64,000 nucleotides of DNA from Nitrososphaerota archaeon. Its GTDB lineage: Archaea; Thermoproteota; Nitrososphaeria; Nitrososphaerales; UBA183. The translations under genes and the position numbers were made by a program. Positions 33,702 to 43,548 of this stretch are shown here, in pieces (the stretch's first letter is position 1; every line of letters begins with the position of its first letter). The notes below the pieces were generated by a model. That model worked only from the letters and a program-made list of their open reading frames with translations. It was not told where the DNA came from and did no database searches. The stretch covers positions 34,378 through 98,377 of the forward strand of contig JAFMAU010000003.1 of assembly GCA_029784825.1 (NCBI GenBank). The letters run 5' to 3'.

Positions 33702-35752
33702 GGATGGAGGTGGGCCAGTTCTTGGGCGGGGAGAGGAGGCCGGTTCTGTTCCTCCTCCTGGCCATACTCGCTGCGTCGCTCATCGAGTGGAGCCCGTCCG
33801 TCGCGGCAGACAGCGGCGGGCCGATAGAGGTGACCGGCTTCAACGTGCTGACCGCCAGCTGGGGAACCGCGACCACCTCGGTGTCGGTGGCACCGGGCAG
33901 CCAGTACGTTCCGCTCACGGTTACCCTCCAGTACTTTTACGCCAACACCGCGTCGGCCATACAGATGACGCTGACCATGCCGCCTGGGTTCACCGATGCG
34001 AACGGCGCGCCGTTGGCCGTGGCCTTCGTGTCCGGGACCGTCACGTCGGGCTCCACAGTCACGGCGACCTTCTACCTCAACATCGCCTCGAGCACCGCCA
34101 CAGGCACTTACTTCTTCCCCCTGGCGGTCAACTGGGCCGCCCAGATTTCCACGCCGCAGCAGTCCGTCGCGCTCGTGCAGCACACCTACGCGACCGTCTA
34201 CCTCAAGGGCAAGGCCATGCTCAACTTCCAGGCGTCTCAGAGCTCCCTGATTCCCGGCCAGGTGAACGGCATTCAGTTCGTCCTGAGCAACACCGGGAGC
34301 GGCTCAGCGAACCAGATCGCAACGACCGCGGCCGCCACGAGCGCCACGGTCAGCGTCCTGAACCCATTTCCATTCGTCGCATCCCTGGCTCCCAACTCAA
34401 GCGTCGAGTCGACCTTGAAGGTCTTCGTCCCCTCGTCGGCTTCCGGCTCCGCGGTCGGAATCACCTTCACTTCGACATACACAGACTCCAACGGCAACGC
34501 TGCCCAGTTGTCGCAGACTGTGGGTCTGTACTCGGTCAGCACTGCGGCGATACCTGCGGCAAACTCGCTTTCCGTGGGCGCGACCAGCAGCTCGGTGGTG
34601 GCAGGCTCAACGTCTCGGGTCGCGTTCTCGATCAAGAACGACGGACAGCAGCAGGCCTATGCCCCGACGGTCACTCTGACCGCGTCGAGCCCGTTGGTGG
34701 TCACTGCCAATTCCACAGTCACGATGCCCGGTTTCGTGCTGAGTCCCGGAGGCACCCTTCTCTACTCGGCCGAGGTGACCGCGGGCGCAGGGGTCACCGG
34801 AGGCTTCTACACCGGGACCATCGCGATCGCGTTCACCGATCAGTCCGGCGACAGCTTCAGCCAGACTGTGCCAGTCACGTTCCAGGTCACAGTGCCGGTG
34901 ACCCAGGTTACCGCCTCGTCGGTCGTCTCCCAGATAGGCATCGGCAGAATCTCCACCGTCTCCTTCATGATAAGCAACTCGGGAACGTATCCCGTCTATT
35001 CGCCCAGCGTCGCTCTCGCCGTGCCGTCGGGTCTCGCCGTCACCTCCAACTCCACGGTCTCCATGACTGGCCTGGTGCTGGCGCCTGGCCAGAGCGTCAG
35101 ATACACCGCGGGCGTGACTACCGGGCCGAAGACGGCCGAGGGAGCCTACCCGGCCACCCTGACCGTCGGCTACGTGGACCAGTTCGGCAACTCCCACTCG
35201 TCGACCTTCAATGTGGGCCTGGTGGCAGTTGGGGAGATTCAGCTGGTCGTTCAGAACCAGAAGGTGTCAATCAACGGGACGACCGTGTCGATGACCGGCA
35301 CGCTCCTCAATGAGGGGCTGGCCAACGCGTACTACACCCAGGTGACCGGGACGTTGACGGCCGGGACCACCCAGCTGGCCGCCGCCTCCTCCTACGTCGG
35401 CGAGGTGGACTCCAACACGCCGCTTCCGGTCTCGCTGTCGATGACCATCCCGTCCAGCGACCTTGCCTCGCTGAACGGGACCGGCACCTTCACCCTCACG
35501 GCCGACTACCAGAACGACTTCGGCCAGGCGCTGCAGTTCAAATCGACGGAGAAGGTTCAGCTCTCCGGCGGCTCTTCGACCGGAGCCTCCCCAGCCACGC
35601 CCTCCAGCGGCCAGACGGTGAGCACCCAGACCTTGGACGTTGTGAGATATGGAGCACTCGGGCTGATCGCCATAGCAGCGCTCGCCACCGCGCTCTACCT
35701 GCGGCGCGGACGGTCCAAGAGGAAGGCCGGCTCGAAGTCCGACGTATACTAG
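33698..35752 (+). CDS. Secreted S-layer/CARDB-like repeat protein with C-terminal anchor
   Basis: The 684-residue protein has a signal-like segment at about 15-36, then repeated Ig-like domains of about 120 residues, each with NSTVTMPGFVLSPGGTLLY-type motifs (NSTVSMTGLVLAPGQSVRY repeats later). A Ser/Thr linker, a membrane helix at about 648-665 and a basic tail follow. It matches archaeal COG1361-type S-layer-domain proteins found next to FtsX-like permeases. It is coupled to padR by ATGA overlap and may be the extracytoplasmic partner of the ABC system downstream. Confidence 0.78.
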   Translation: MRMEVGQFLGGERRPVLFLLLAILAASLIEWSPSVAADSGGPIEVTGFNVLTASWGTATTSVSVAPGSQYVPLTVTLQYFYANTASAIQMTLTMPPGFTDANGAPLAVAFVSGTVTSGSTVTATFYLNIASSTATGTYFFPLAVNWAAQISTPQQSVALVQHTYATVYLKGKAMLNFQASQSSLIPGQVNGIQFVLSNTGSGSANQIATTAAATSATVSVLNPFPFVASLAPNSSVESTLKVFVPSSASGSAVGITFTSTYTDSNGNAAQLSQTVGLYSVSTAAIPAANSLSVGATSSSVVAGSTSRVAFSIKNDGQQQAYAPTVTLTASSPLVVTANSTVTMPGFVLSPGGTLLYSAEVTAGAGVTGGFYTGTIAIAFTDQSGDSFSQTVPVTFQVTVPVTQVTASSVVSQIGIGRISTVSFMISNSGTYPVYSPSVALAVPSGLAVTSNSTVSMTGLVLAPGQSVRYTAGVTTGPKTAEGAYPATLTVGYVDQFGNSHSSTFNVGLVAVGEIQLVVQNQKVSINGTTVSMTGTLLNEGLANAYYTQVTGTLTAGTTQLAAASSYVGEVDSNTPLPVSLSMTIPSSDLASLNGTGTFTLTADYQNDFGQALQFKSTEKVQLSGGSSTGASPATPSSGQTVSTQTLDVVRYGALGLIAIAALATALYLRRGRSKRKAGSKSDVY

Positions 35753-35768
35753 CCGAGGGAAGAGTGCG

Positions 35769-37094
35769 ATGCGCTTCCAGGACCTAGTGAAGTTCGCATG
35801 GAAGGCGATGGCGGACAGAAAGCTGCGGACAGCCCTGACCATAATCGGCATAGTCATAGGCCCGGCCACCATAGTCGCGCTTCTGGGGGCGACTCAGGGA
35901 TTCAGCAACGCCGTCACCTCCGAGTTCGCGAGCACCGGGTCCACGAGCATCTTCGTCACCCCTGTGGGACGGGGCTCGACTCTCACAGCCAGCGACGTCT
36001 CCACCTTCGAGGGCATGGGCGGCGTTCAGGCGGCTGTCCCCTTCTACCTGAACCAGGGGACGATAACCCAGGGCTCGGTCACCTCGGCTGTTCAGGTGCT
36101 GTCCATGGATTTCTCGGAGATAAACCAGGTTCTGCCCGGCCTCAAGCTGGCCTCCGGAGCCAACCCCGGTGACAACGACCTCGGCGGGGCGAACATCGGC
36201 TACTCCATCGCGTACCCCAACGCCGTGGGCGCCACAAACACCACCGTGGGCCAGCTGGTGACCGTGACGTTCGCGGGGTTCGGGGGGGTCAGCGGCTCGG
36301 CCGCGAGTGGTTCCCGCACGTTCGCTGTGAGAGGGGTCTACGCCCAGTTCGGCCAGGGCTTCCTGATCAATCCTGACAGCACCATATTCGTGGCGCTCTC
36401 GACCGGCCAGGCGATCCTGCACACGAACGACTACAGCGGCATCGTCGTGGTGGCGACGTCGGCGAACACTGTCAACCAGGTGTCGACTGAGATCAGCGAC
36501 CAGTTCGGGACTGCCGTGAGGGTCATCACGGTCAGCTCGATACTCTCGACCATCCAGTCGGTGACGAGCGGCATAGGGACCATCCTGGGAGGCATCGGCG
36601 GCATCTCCGTGCTGGTTGCCTTCATCGGCATAATGACGACCATGTTCACCACCGTCGTGGAGCGCACAAAGGAGATAGGGGTGCTGAAGGCGATAGGCTA
36701 CAGCAGCGGGAACATACTGTCCGTCTTTCTTGTAGAAGCGCTCGTCACTGGCTTCGTCGGAGGGGTGATTGGCGCAGGGACCGGCGTAGGCCTCGCGTAC
36801 CTCATCGTGATAGTCTTCGCCAACGGATTCAGTTTTGGCGGAGGAGGGGGCGGAGGCGGAGGGCTCGGCGGCTTCGGGGGGACTGTGGTCGGCGGAGCAG
36901 GGAGGGGGGCGGCAGCTGCCACCCGGACGGCGACACCCAGCACGGTCAGCGGCCTACACATCGTCCCTGCCATATCGCCGGAACTCGTTCTTCTCGCGAT
37001 TGGCCTCGCGACTGCGGTCGGGGCACTTGCGGGGTTCTTGCCTTCTTGGAGGGCTTCGCGGCTGACACCCGTCGAGGCGCTGAGGAAGGAATAG
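35769..37094 (+). CDS. FtsX/MacB-type ABC permease
   Basis: The 441-residue protein has an N-terminal membrane helix in RTALTIIGIVIGPATIVALL, a large extracytoplasmic domain and three C-terminal helices, the MacB/FtsX layout; VVERTKEIGVLKAIGYS is the conserved coupling region. Between the last helices lies an unusual glycine run (nine Gly after SFG, then GLGGFGG). It would work with the ATPase 4 bp downstream, in mechanotransmission or export of lipid or peptide. Same operon as PadR. Confidence 0.88.
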   Translation: MRFQDLVKFAWKAMADRKLRTALTIIGIVIGPATIVALLGATQGFSNAVTSEFASTGSTSIFVTPVGRGSTLTASDVSTFEGMGGVQAAVPFYLNQGTITQGSVTSAVQVLSMDFSEINQVLPGLKLASGANPGDNDLGGANIGYSIAYPNAVGATNTTVGQLVTVTFAGFGGVSGSAASGSRTFAVRGVYAQFGQGFLINPDSTIFVALSTGQAILHTNDYSGIVVVATSANTVNQVSTEISDQFGTAVRVITVSSILSTIQSVTSGIGTILGGIGGISVLVAFIGIMTTMFTTVVERTKEIGVLKAIGYSSGNILSVFLVEALVTGFVGGVIGAGTGVGLAYLIVIVFANGFSFGGGGGGGGGLGGFGGTVVGGAGRGAAAATRTATPSTVSGLHIVPAISPELVLLAIGLATAVGALAGFLPSWRASRLTPVEALRKE

Positions 37095-37098
37095 GACC

Positions 37099-37797
37099 AT
37101 GTCGGCTCCAGGACCGGCGATCGAAGTGGACCACGTCTCGCGCATATATGCAGAGGGGACCGAAGCCATGACAGTCGCTCTGTCCGACGTCTCGTTCACA
37201 ATCAACAAGGGGGAGCTGGTCGCGATCATAGGTCCCTCTGGTTCGGGAAAGAGCACCCTGCTCAACCTGATCGGCGCGCTCGACAGGCCCAGCAAGGGGA
37301 GGGTCCTGATAGACGGGCAGGACATATCGAAGATTCCCAACTCACAGCTCGCCAAGATCAGGAACAGGAAGATAGGGTTCGTCTTCCAGTCGTTCAACCT
37401 CATCAGCAGGATCACGGCGGTGGAGAACGTGGAGTTGCCTTTGCTGGTGACATCGATGCCGCGCGATCAGGTCAGGGAACGGGCGCTCTCGCTTCTCGAC
37501 GGATTCGGGATCAAGAACAAGGCGTACAGGAAGCCGAGCCAACTGAGCGGCGGCGAGCAGCAGCGTGTGGCTGTGGCAAGAGCTCTGGCTACGGACCCGC
37601 TGGTGCTGCTGGGTGACGAGCCGACGGGCAACCTGGACACAAAGTCCACCCAGGTGATGGTCGGCCTGTTCAAGAGGCTGAACGCGGAGTTGAAGAAGAC
37701 GATTGTGGTCATAACGCACAACCTGGACATAGCTGCGGAGTTCAGGCGCGTGATATCTCTGAGGGACGGCCAAGTGGTGGAGACATATGAGAACTGA
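37099..37797 (+). CDS. MacB/LolD-type ABC ATPase
   Basis: The 232-residue ATPase carries Walker A GPSGSGKSTLL, the Q-loop VFQSFNLI, signature LSGGEQQRVAVARAL and Walker B LLGDEPTGNLD, then the H-loop VITHNLDIAAE. It matches the LolD/MacB branch and pairs with the permease just upstream. It powers conformational change, probably for export or extracytoplasmic regulation rather than uptake. Confidence 0.92.
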   Translation: MSAPGPAIEVDHVSRIYAEGTEAMTVALSDVSFTINKGELVAIIGPSGSGKSTLLNLIGALDRPSKGRVLIDGQDISKIPNSQLAKIRNRKIGFVFQSFNLISRITAVENVELPLLVTSMPRDQVRERALSLLDGFGIKNKAYRKPSQLSGGEQQRVAVARALATDPLVLLGDEPTGNLDTKSTQVMVGLFKRLNAELKKTIVVITHNLDIAAEFRRVISLRDGQVVETYEN

Positions 37798-37872
37798 TAA
37801 GCCTCTCCCAGCAGATGCGCGGACCACCTCACCGAGAACGCTTAATGACGGGTCGGAGGTCAGCGGTCTTTG

Positions 37873-38226
37873 ATGCCTCGAAAGCTCGTATTGGCCGGAA
37901 TAGTGATAACGGGCGCAGGATTGGCACTGCTGGGCTACCTCGACCCAGTCATTAGGATAATCTTCTTCGGGCAGACAGGGCTTGGACTGGCTGGGGGAGG
38001 GGGAGCTTTCACCAGGACTGGCACGTTCGTCGGGAACTTCACCGGCGGCAACGGCCGGTTCGTCGGGAGAGGTGCGACGACGTCTGTCGTTTCTGTGGCG
38101 ACGATCATAGTCTTCGTGGCGACTGTCGTGGGGCTGCTCCTTACCATAGCAGGGTCCTTCGCGACAGGAAGACCAATGCCTGCCGGCGCGGGTCCTGCCC
38201 CAGCCGCGTCTGCAAAGTCAGATTGA
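37873..38226 (+). CDS. Small two-helix membrane protein
   Basis: The 117-residue protein has a helix at about 5-25, a Gly-rich loop (LAGGGGAFTRTGTFVG), a second helix at about 75-98 and an Ala/Pro-rich tail. It is 76 bp after the ATPase gene, so it may belong to the PadR operon. ATG 37873 has a TTG codon just before it. It is not recognised. Confidence 0.5.
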   Translation: MPRKLVLAGIVITGAGLALLGYLDPVIRIIFFGQTGLGLAGGGGAFTRTGTFVGNFTGGNGRFVGRGATTSVVSVATIIVFVATVVGLLLTIAGSFATGRPMPAGAGPAPAASAKSD

Positions 38227-38244
38227 GGAAGCGCGTCGGCGCAG

Positions 38245-41200
38245 CTACGGAGCTGGCGTCGAGCCCGCTGGCCTGGCCGCCCTTCCCGACTTCCTCCGAA
38301 GGAGGAAGACCGCCAGACCGACTACCACAACGACCGCCGCGACCACGATGCCGAGGGACGTGGTGCTGAGCAGGACCGAGGCGGGAGTTACGCTCTGGGT
38401 CGAGGCGTCGCCAGTCACCTGAGCGGAAAAGCCCAGGCTTGAGACGGTCGCCGTGAAAGTGCCCAGCGGGATGGACGGGGCTGTGAAGGTGCCGTCTCCA
38501 CCGGTGGTCCCAGACAGGACCGCCCCGTTGGCTAGGGTCATCTTGACCTGGGCTCCAGAGACAGCGAGGCCCAGGCTGTCGGCCACCTTCAGGGTCGCGT
38601 CGTAGACTCTTGCCTTTATCGCGACGGAGTTCGGGCCGGTGACGGAGTACTGGGAGGTTCCCGAAGGCTTGACATCGACTCCTTCGTATGTGACCTTGGC
38701 CAGGGTGAACGAGGTGCCGTTGTCCAGCCACGTGCTGAAGCCGGGGACGTCCTGGGTCTGGCCTCTGACGGAGACCTGGAGGTCCGAAGGCGTTATCGCC
38801 ATGGACCCCGAGGCGTTGGTGAAAGTGAATGCTGTGTAGTATTGGGTGACAGATTTCACGTCGATCGTGTGGGGAGAATTCATCGTGAGGCTGACGGAGA
38901 ATGTCCCACTCCCCGCCTCTGGCACGGAAGTTACTGAGCCCCCGTCGACGCTGTATCCGGTGGCGGAAATCCTGGATTTCTGCGAAACAACGTTCCAGAC
39001 GTTGCTGTAGTTGACTGTAACGGAAGCGCCGGAGTCGTACCAGCCGGCGTCGCCGCTGATCTTCGGTGGCGTGACGGATGAAACAGATCCAGTGGGCATC
39101 GAAAGCTGGTACTGCGTCACTGACGTGGCGGTGACGGATTGCGGCGATGAAATCGAGTTGGTCGAGAAGGCGCTGACCGTTCCAGTTGTCGCGACTGCCG
39201 TCGAGCTCCCGCCGTTCACCGAGTATGCAGTCAGCCTGTTCCCAGAGCCGGATGCCCTTCCCCAGACGCCGTTCAGCGCGAGGGAGACCGGCGTGCCTTC
39301 GTCGTACCAGTAGACATCGCCCTTGATGGTGGGCTGTGTGATGGAGGAGAGAGCCTGGGTGGCCACGGAATCGAGTGAGACCTGGTATTGGCGCACAAGG
39401 CTGACGGCCAGCGTGTGCGGTTGCGACATGGTTATGGAGAAGGGCACTGAGCTGAGGGTCAGCGGGAACGCCTGGGACGGGCCGCCGTCCAGACTCGCCG
39501 ACGCGGCTCTAAAACCAGCGCCGTCGGCCCTGCCAAGGGTGGTCGTGATGTTGACGGAGGCTAGCGCTCCTTCGTTGTACCAGGAGGTCGTGGTCATCAA
39601 CTCGGTGACGGTCAGAGCGTACTGGTGGTAGTAGCTCAGGGGTATCGTCGCTGCGCCGGAGACAGTGCCGTTCGCTGAGGGGGAGTACCAGCGCTCTTCT
39701 GCCGTTGAGCCCGCGAGTGGGTTCGTGGCCGAGTAGGTCTGGCCGGCGTCGACCCATACCTGTTGCAGCGTGCTGGTGAGAGGCTGCGTGAAGGCGGAGC
39801 CGAAGGAGAGGCTGCTCAATGTGGGGGCGCTCGGGAGTCCCGAGCCCACGATTGCGTAGTCGAAGCTGAGCAGATACTGGTGGTAGAACGGAACGGTGAC
39901 TGTGCCCGCGGCTGTGATTGTGCCTGCTTTGGTCGATGTTGCCCACCTTTGGTTCGCCGACGACCCCGACAGTTGCGCTGGATAGGAGTAGGTGGAAGAG
40001 GCGTCGCCCCAGACGGCTGTCCCTGTCGTCGTAGAAGTGATGATGCCGAACTGGGTGTAATTCACAGCGGGAGAGCTGTACCCGGTCCCTCCGCCGACGA
40101 TGTTGAATCCGTAGGTGACGGAGAACTGATGGTAGTAAACCAAGGCAGTCGTCACTGAGGATGTTGCCGTCCCTGACGTCGCTTGATTGGTCTGCCACCT
40201 AACGGTGGAGGACGACCCGGTCAGCGGGTCATTGATGCTCCAAGAGCTTCCGGGGTCGGCCGAGTAAGACGTCGGGGTGTTGCTGAGGACAGCGGTTTGC
40301 TGCGCTCCGCCGATAGTATAGGTAAGAACCGGCGCGCTGTAGCCGCTGCCCCCGCCAGAAACAGAGAAGCTCGCCGTAATCTTGACGGTGGTAGGCGGCG
40401 TCGGCGTGACCATCCAGACGCCGCGGCCATGCGTCGCAGCGATCAGCTGGTTCGAGGAGGTGATCTCTAGGTCGAACACGGCTATGTTAGGGAGTCCAGT
40501 ACCGGGTGTAGCCCAAGTCGCTCCCGAGTCGGTCGAATAGTAGGTACCGTGGTCTGTCCCAACGTAAAGGTTCCCCGCCTTGTCTATCCGAACGACGTTG
40601 ATCCTGTCGGGCGCGGCAGACAACACGGCCCCTTGCCAGGCCCCTGACTGTAGGACGAACTTGTGGAGGGTGGTCTGGTAGGCCGCCGCCACGTAGACCA
40701 GATTCGCGTTGCTGGGGTCGACAGCCAGGCCGCTAACCGGGAATCCAGTGATCGTGCCTACGAGCCGCCAGGTGGTTCCGCCGTCGTTTGAGACCTTTAT
40801 CTCTCCTGATGCGTCACCGAGATAGACGGTGCTGCTGCTGGAGGGAGCGACAGCCAGGACCGAGATGACCGCGCCGCCCAGCGGACCGCTGACGTCGTTC
40901 CAAGTTGTGGCGAAGTCGGTCGTCTTGTACACATGGGTCCCGCCGATGTACAGGGTGCCCGGAGTGCTGGGGTCTTGGGCCACGGGCGCAACGAACTCGC
41001 TGTTGTCATTCTGGTTAATCCCGTTCACTGCATCTTGGAAGGTGTTGCCTCCGTCGGTCGACTTGCGAAAGTCCAAGTTGACGTAGTTGCAGTATGCTAT
41101 GCTTGGATTCGTGGACTCCACACCGCTCCACCCCCCGTCGCCCCCTCCGACCTGCGGCCAAGATGACGACCCGGTGTACTTGTCGCACCCGTTGTCCTGG

Positions 41201-42681
41201 GCCCCGCCGATCAGGAACGTGCTTGGAGTGCCCGCAATCGAATAGAACTGGGTCAACCCTAGGCCGGCGTTGAGGTCCGTCCAGGTCGTGCCTCTGTCGG
41301 CAGACTCCCAGATGCCGCCGTCGTTGCCTTCGTAGATCGTGCTGGAGGTTGACGGAAGGAAAGCGAAAGCGTGCTGGTCGGGGTGAAGCGACCCGGGCGA
41401 GAATCCGCCGAGGTCTGTCCAAGAAGCGCCTCCGTCAGTGGAAAGGAAGAGGTCCACACCGCCGAAATACAACACATTAGCGTTGGACGGGTCCGCCGCA
41501 ATCAACAGGTCGTAATCGCACTGACCGTTGCAGGGTGTTATGCCGGTGGCTGGATTGGGCGGTGAATTCAGGGCGACTATCTGGCCAGTCGAAAGGTCGT
41601 CCCTGTATATCCCGTAAAGGTTGCCGGCGGTGTCGCTGAAGGCGGCATACACAGAGCCGGGTTTCGCAGCAGTTGTTGCTATCGTTGCCCTGCACCCAAC
41701 CCCGGTCATGCAATTCGTAGAGGTCAGGTGCAGGAGTATGCTCCAGCTCGAGCCGTCGTCAGTCGACCTCCACACGGTTCCGTTGAACCCCGCTGCGTAG
41801 ACCGTGTTAGAATTTGTCGCGTTGACCACGAGTTCGGAGAAGCTTACCTCCAAGCTGTGAGACACCAGCGTGGGCGTCCACGTACTCCCTCCGTCTGTGG
41901 AGAGGTATACGCCGTAGGCTGATTGATTTGAATCCGTGAAGAATCCTTTGCAGCATACGCCGCGGGTGGTGGAGACTAGCAACCTGTTTGGATTGCTGGG
42001 GTTTACGATGACCCCAGAGATGGCGCTCCCCTTGAACGTGCTCTCTCCGTAGACTGCCCAAGTCTTCCCACCGTCGGTTGACTTCAGAAGGCCGGCTCCG
42101 GAGTAGCTGTCCCCGGAGTGGTTCGGTTCGCCTGTCCCAGCATAGATAGTCTTCCCGTCAGCGGAGATCGTGATGGAACCGATCGCCAGGCTGGGCTCGC
42201 TGTCCGTCAAAGGCGTCCATGTGCTTCCACCGTCTGTAGTCCTCCAGACACCTCCCTGGGCGCCTCCGATGTAGATGTTCTTCGTGTTGCTGCTGTTGAC
42301 AGCTATCGCAGTGACCCGACCGGAGAAGGGGGGCGTCCCATAGTAACTCGGAGTGCTGGTGGGTGCGACTATTGGCTTCGGGCCGAGCTCGGACCAGGCT
42401 GTGATTCCAGCGGGCGTCGAGGGGCCAGCGGGCGGTCGTGCCGAAGGCGGAGGAAGGGAGGCGGGCGGAGGCCCACCTGCGGGCGGGGACTGCGCCGAGG
42501 GCCATAGGTGTGTCAACTGAGATGTGGGTAGGAGTTCTTCGGGGACAGAATTATCGTGGACCGACTGGACGGCGCCAGGTTGGGCACTAATCGACAGCGA
42601 CGAGGCCAGCGCAGCTGGTACGGCAGGAAGAAGCATGGCCAGCAAGAAGACGGATACAATGAGCTTCATCGCCGTTGCCAA
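38245..42681 (-). CDS. Giant surface protein: BNR propeller, repeated beta domains and membrane anchor
   Basis: The 1,478-residue protein starts with a signal peptide (MKLIVSVFLLAMLLPAV), then a Pro-rich linker and a large Asp-box propeller to about residue 760 (SADGKTIYAGTGEPN, STDGGSTWTP and similar). The middle holds tandem beta modules beginning YYHQF/YHQY with GGGxGYSxP, followed by a second module type with QYQ, PxIxGDxxWYDxG and a YSVxGG core. A carboxypeptidase-regulatory-like domain (VSGAQVKMTLANGAVL) precedes a C-terminal helix and basic tail. It is probably exported and anchored. ATG 42669 is an alternative start. The ligand or role is unknown; adhesion or glycan binding is plausible. 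Confidence 0.8.
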   Translation of the reverse strand: MATAMKLIVSVFLLAMLLPAVPAALASSLSISAQPGAVQSVHDNSVPEELLPTSQLTHLWPSAQSPPAGGPPPASLPPPSARPPAGPSTPAGITAWSELGPKPIVAPTSTPSYYGTPPFSGRVTAIAVNSSNTKNIYIGGAQGGVWRTTDGGSTWTPLTDSEPSLAIGSITISADGKTIYAGTGEPNHSGDSYSGAGLLKSTDGGKTWAVYGESTFKGSAISGVIVNPSNPNRLLVSTTRGVCCKGFFTDSNQSAYGVYLSTDGGSTWTPTLVSHSLEVSFSELVVNATNSNTVYAAGFNGTVWRSTDDGSSWSILLHLTSTNCMTGVGCRATIATTAAKPGSVYAAFSDTAGNLYGIYRDDLSTGQIVALNSPPNPATGITPCNGQCDYDLLIAADPSNANVLYFGGVDLFLSTDGGASWTDLGGFSPGSLHPDQHAFAFLPSTSSTIYEGNDGGIWESADRGTTWTDLNAGLGLTQFYSIAGTPSTFLIGGAQDNGCDKYTGSSSWPQVGGGDGGWSGVESTNPSIAYCNYVNLDFRKSTDGGNTFQDAVNGINQNDNSEFVAPVAQDPSTPGTLYIGGTHVYKTTDFATTWNDVSGPLGGAVISVLAVAPSSSSTVYLGDASGEIKVSNDGGTTWRLVGTITGFPVSGLAVDPSNANLVYVAAAYQTTLHKFVLQSGAWQGAVLSAAPDRINVVRIDKAGNLYVGTDHGTYYSTDSGATWATPGTGLPNIAVFDLEITSSNQLIAATHGRGVWMVTPTPPTTVKITASFSVSGGGSGYSAPVLTYTIGGAQQTAVLSNTPTSYSADPGSSWSINDPLTGSSSTVRWQTNQATSGTATSSVTTALVYYHQFSVTYGFNIVGGGTGYSSPAVNYTQFGIITSTTTGTAVWGDASSTYSYPAQLSGSSANQRWATSTKAGTITAAGTVTVPFYHQYLLSFDYAIVGSGLPSAPTLSSLSFGSAFTQPLTSTLQQVWVDAGQTYSATNPLAGSTAEERWYSPSANGTVSGAATIPLSYYHQYALTVTELMTTTSWYNEGALASVNITTTLGRADGAGFRAASASLDGGPSQAFPLTLSSVPFSITMSQPHTLAVSLVRQYQVSLDSVATQALSSITQPTIKGDVYWYDEGTPVSLALNGVWGRASGSGNRLTAYSVNGGSSTAVATTGTVSAFSTNSISSPQSVTATSVTQYQLSMPTGSVSSVTPPKISGDAGWYDSGASVTVNYSNVWNVVSQKSRISATGYSVDGGSVTSVPEAGSGTFSVSLTMNSPHTIDVKSVTQYYTAFTFTNASGSMAITPSDLQVSVRGQTQDVPGFSTWLDNGTSFTLAKVTYEGVDVKPSGTSQYSVTGPNSVAIKARVYDATLKVADSLGLAVSGAQVKMTLANGAVLSGTTGGDGTFTAPSIPLGTFTATVSSLGFSAQVTGDASTQSVTPASVLLSTTSLGIVVAAVVVVVGLAVFLLRRKSGRAARPAGSTPAP

Positions 42682-43173
42682 CGAGCTAGGTGCACTCCCG
42701 CACTGGTTGCGCGCATAGAAACAGTCTCGCGAGAAGCGACCTCGCCAATGGCAAACATTGCGGTTCGTGGATTATTAAGTTGAAAGACTAGACCGAACGG
42801 GACTTGCTTTGAAGGACGAGGAAAAACGGGGTATCGGAACCGGAGGTTGGCATTCTGGGAGCGGGGGCCCCGAGAGAAGGCGAGTCTGGATGGTAGCGGA
42901 GGGGAGGCCGAGCTTGACAGGGATTTGCGGGGAAACGTCTCGAGGAAAGAGTCTTGGGCGTCGGCTGCTGGCCTGAGGAGTCCACCCTTCAGGCTTGGAA
43001 GGGCTGAGCGACTCCCGTTTCCGAAGGTAACCTTCGACTTGGGATACAGCAGGAGGCATGCCAATGGCGGCGTGGTCGCATCGCGCCTGACCTCCTCTAC
43101 CCTTTCCACAATTTGAGAACCGAGTAATGACCTTGAACGCGACTTCGCGTCCAAACAAACTAGGTGAAACAGG
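42682..43173. other. Gene-poor interval upstream of the giant surface protein
   Basis: Long frames exist on both strands here but all are Arg/Ser/Pro-rich and look like non-coding translation. A TATA-like CTTAATAATCC on the minus strand near 42769-42779 would give the surface protein a leader of about 60-75 nt, longer than most leaders here. Nothing else is recognised. Confidence 0.5.
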
Positions 43174-43548
43174 ATGAACAACAAGATCCGCAAAAGCGTC
43201 GTCGACGAAAGGAGAAGCTATTGTCCACCGACATCCCTGACCGACCTGGTCAAGGTCTACTGGAAGTCGGACCTGGGAGACGACATCGAGGTCATGGTCG
43301 ACCCGGACTCGAAGACGGACCCGACGGCGCAGAGAGACATAGAGGCGTCGGCAAGGAAGAGCGGGAAGATGGTTGTCCAGTCCGCGGGAGAGAAGAAATT
43401 CGTTCGCCTCGTCATGAAGGTGACGAAGAAACCCACCATATTCCAGCCAAGTAATCGGGCCGCGCGAACCCAAGGCGGGAAGCCTCCCGCTCGCAGTGGA
43501 AACCCTGGGAAAGGAACCAGGTGCCGGGAATGGAAACAAAGCTGCTAA
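43174..43548 (+). CDS. TusA/SirA-like sulfurtransferase-type small protein
   Basis: The frame encodes 124 residues. Residues 15-85 fit the TusA/SirA fold: SYCPPTSLTDLVKVYWKS with the Cys-Pro of the family, DDIEVMVDP, then RDIEASARKSGKMVV and a final strand FVRLVMKVTKK. TusA proteins relay persulfide sulfur, for example to molybdenum cofactor or tRNA. The last 40 residues are basic and low-complexity and overlap a relic on the other strand, so the true end may be earlier. ATG 43174 begins the protein. Confidence 0.5.
   Translation: MNNKIRKSVVDERRSYCPPTSLTDLVKVYWKSDLGDDIEVMVDPDSKTDPTAQRDIEASARKSGKMVVQSAGEKKFVRLVMKVTKKPTIFQPSNRAARTQGGKPPARSGNPGKGTRCREWKQSC

Noticed and set aside
36835..36910. 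GGA/GGC-rich tract that looks like a simple repeat
   Set aside because: It encodes the glycine-rich loop between the last helices of the FtsX-like permease and has no regular unit.
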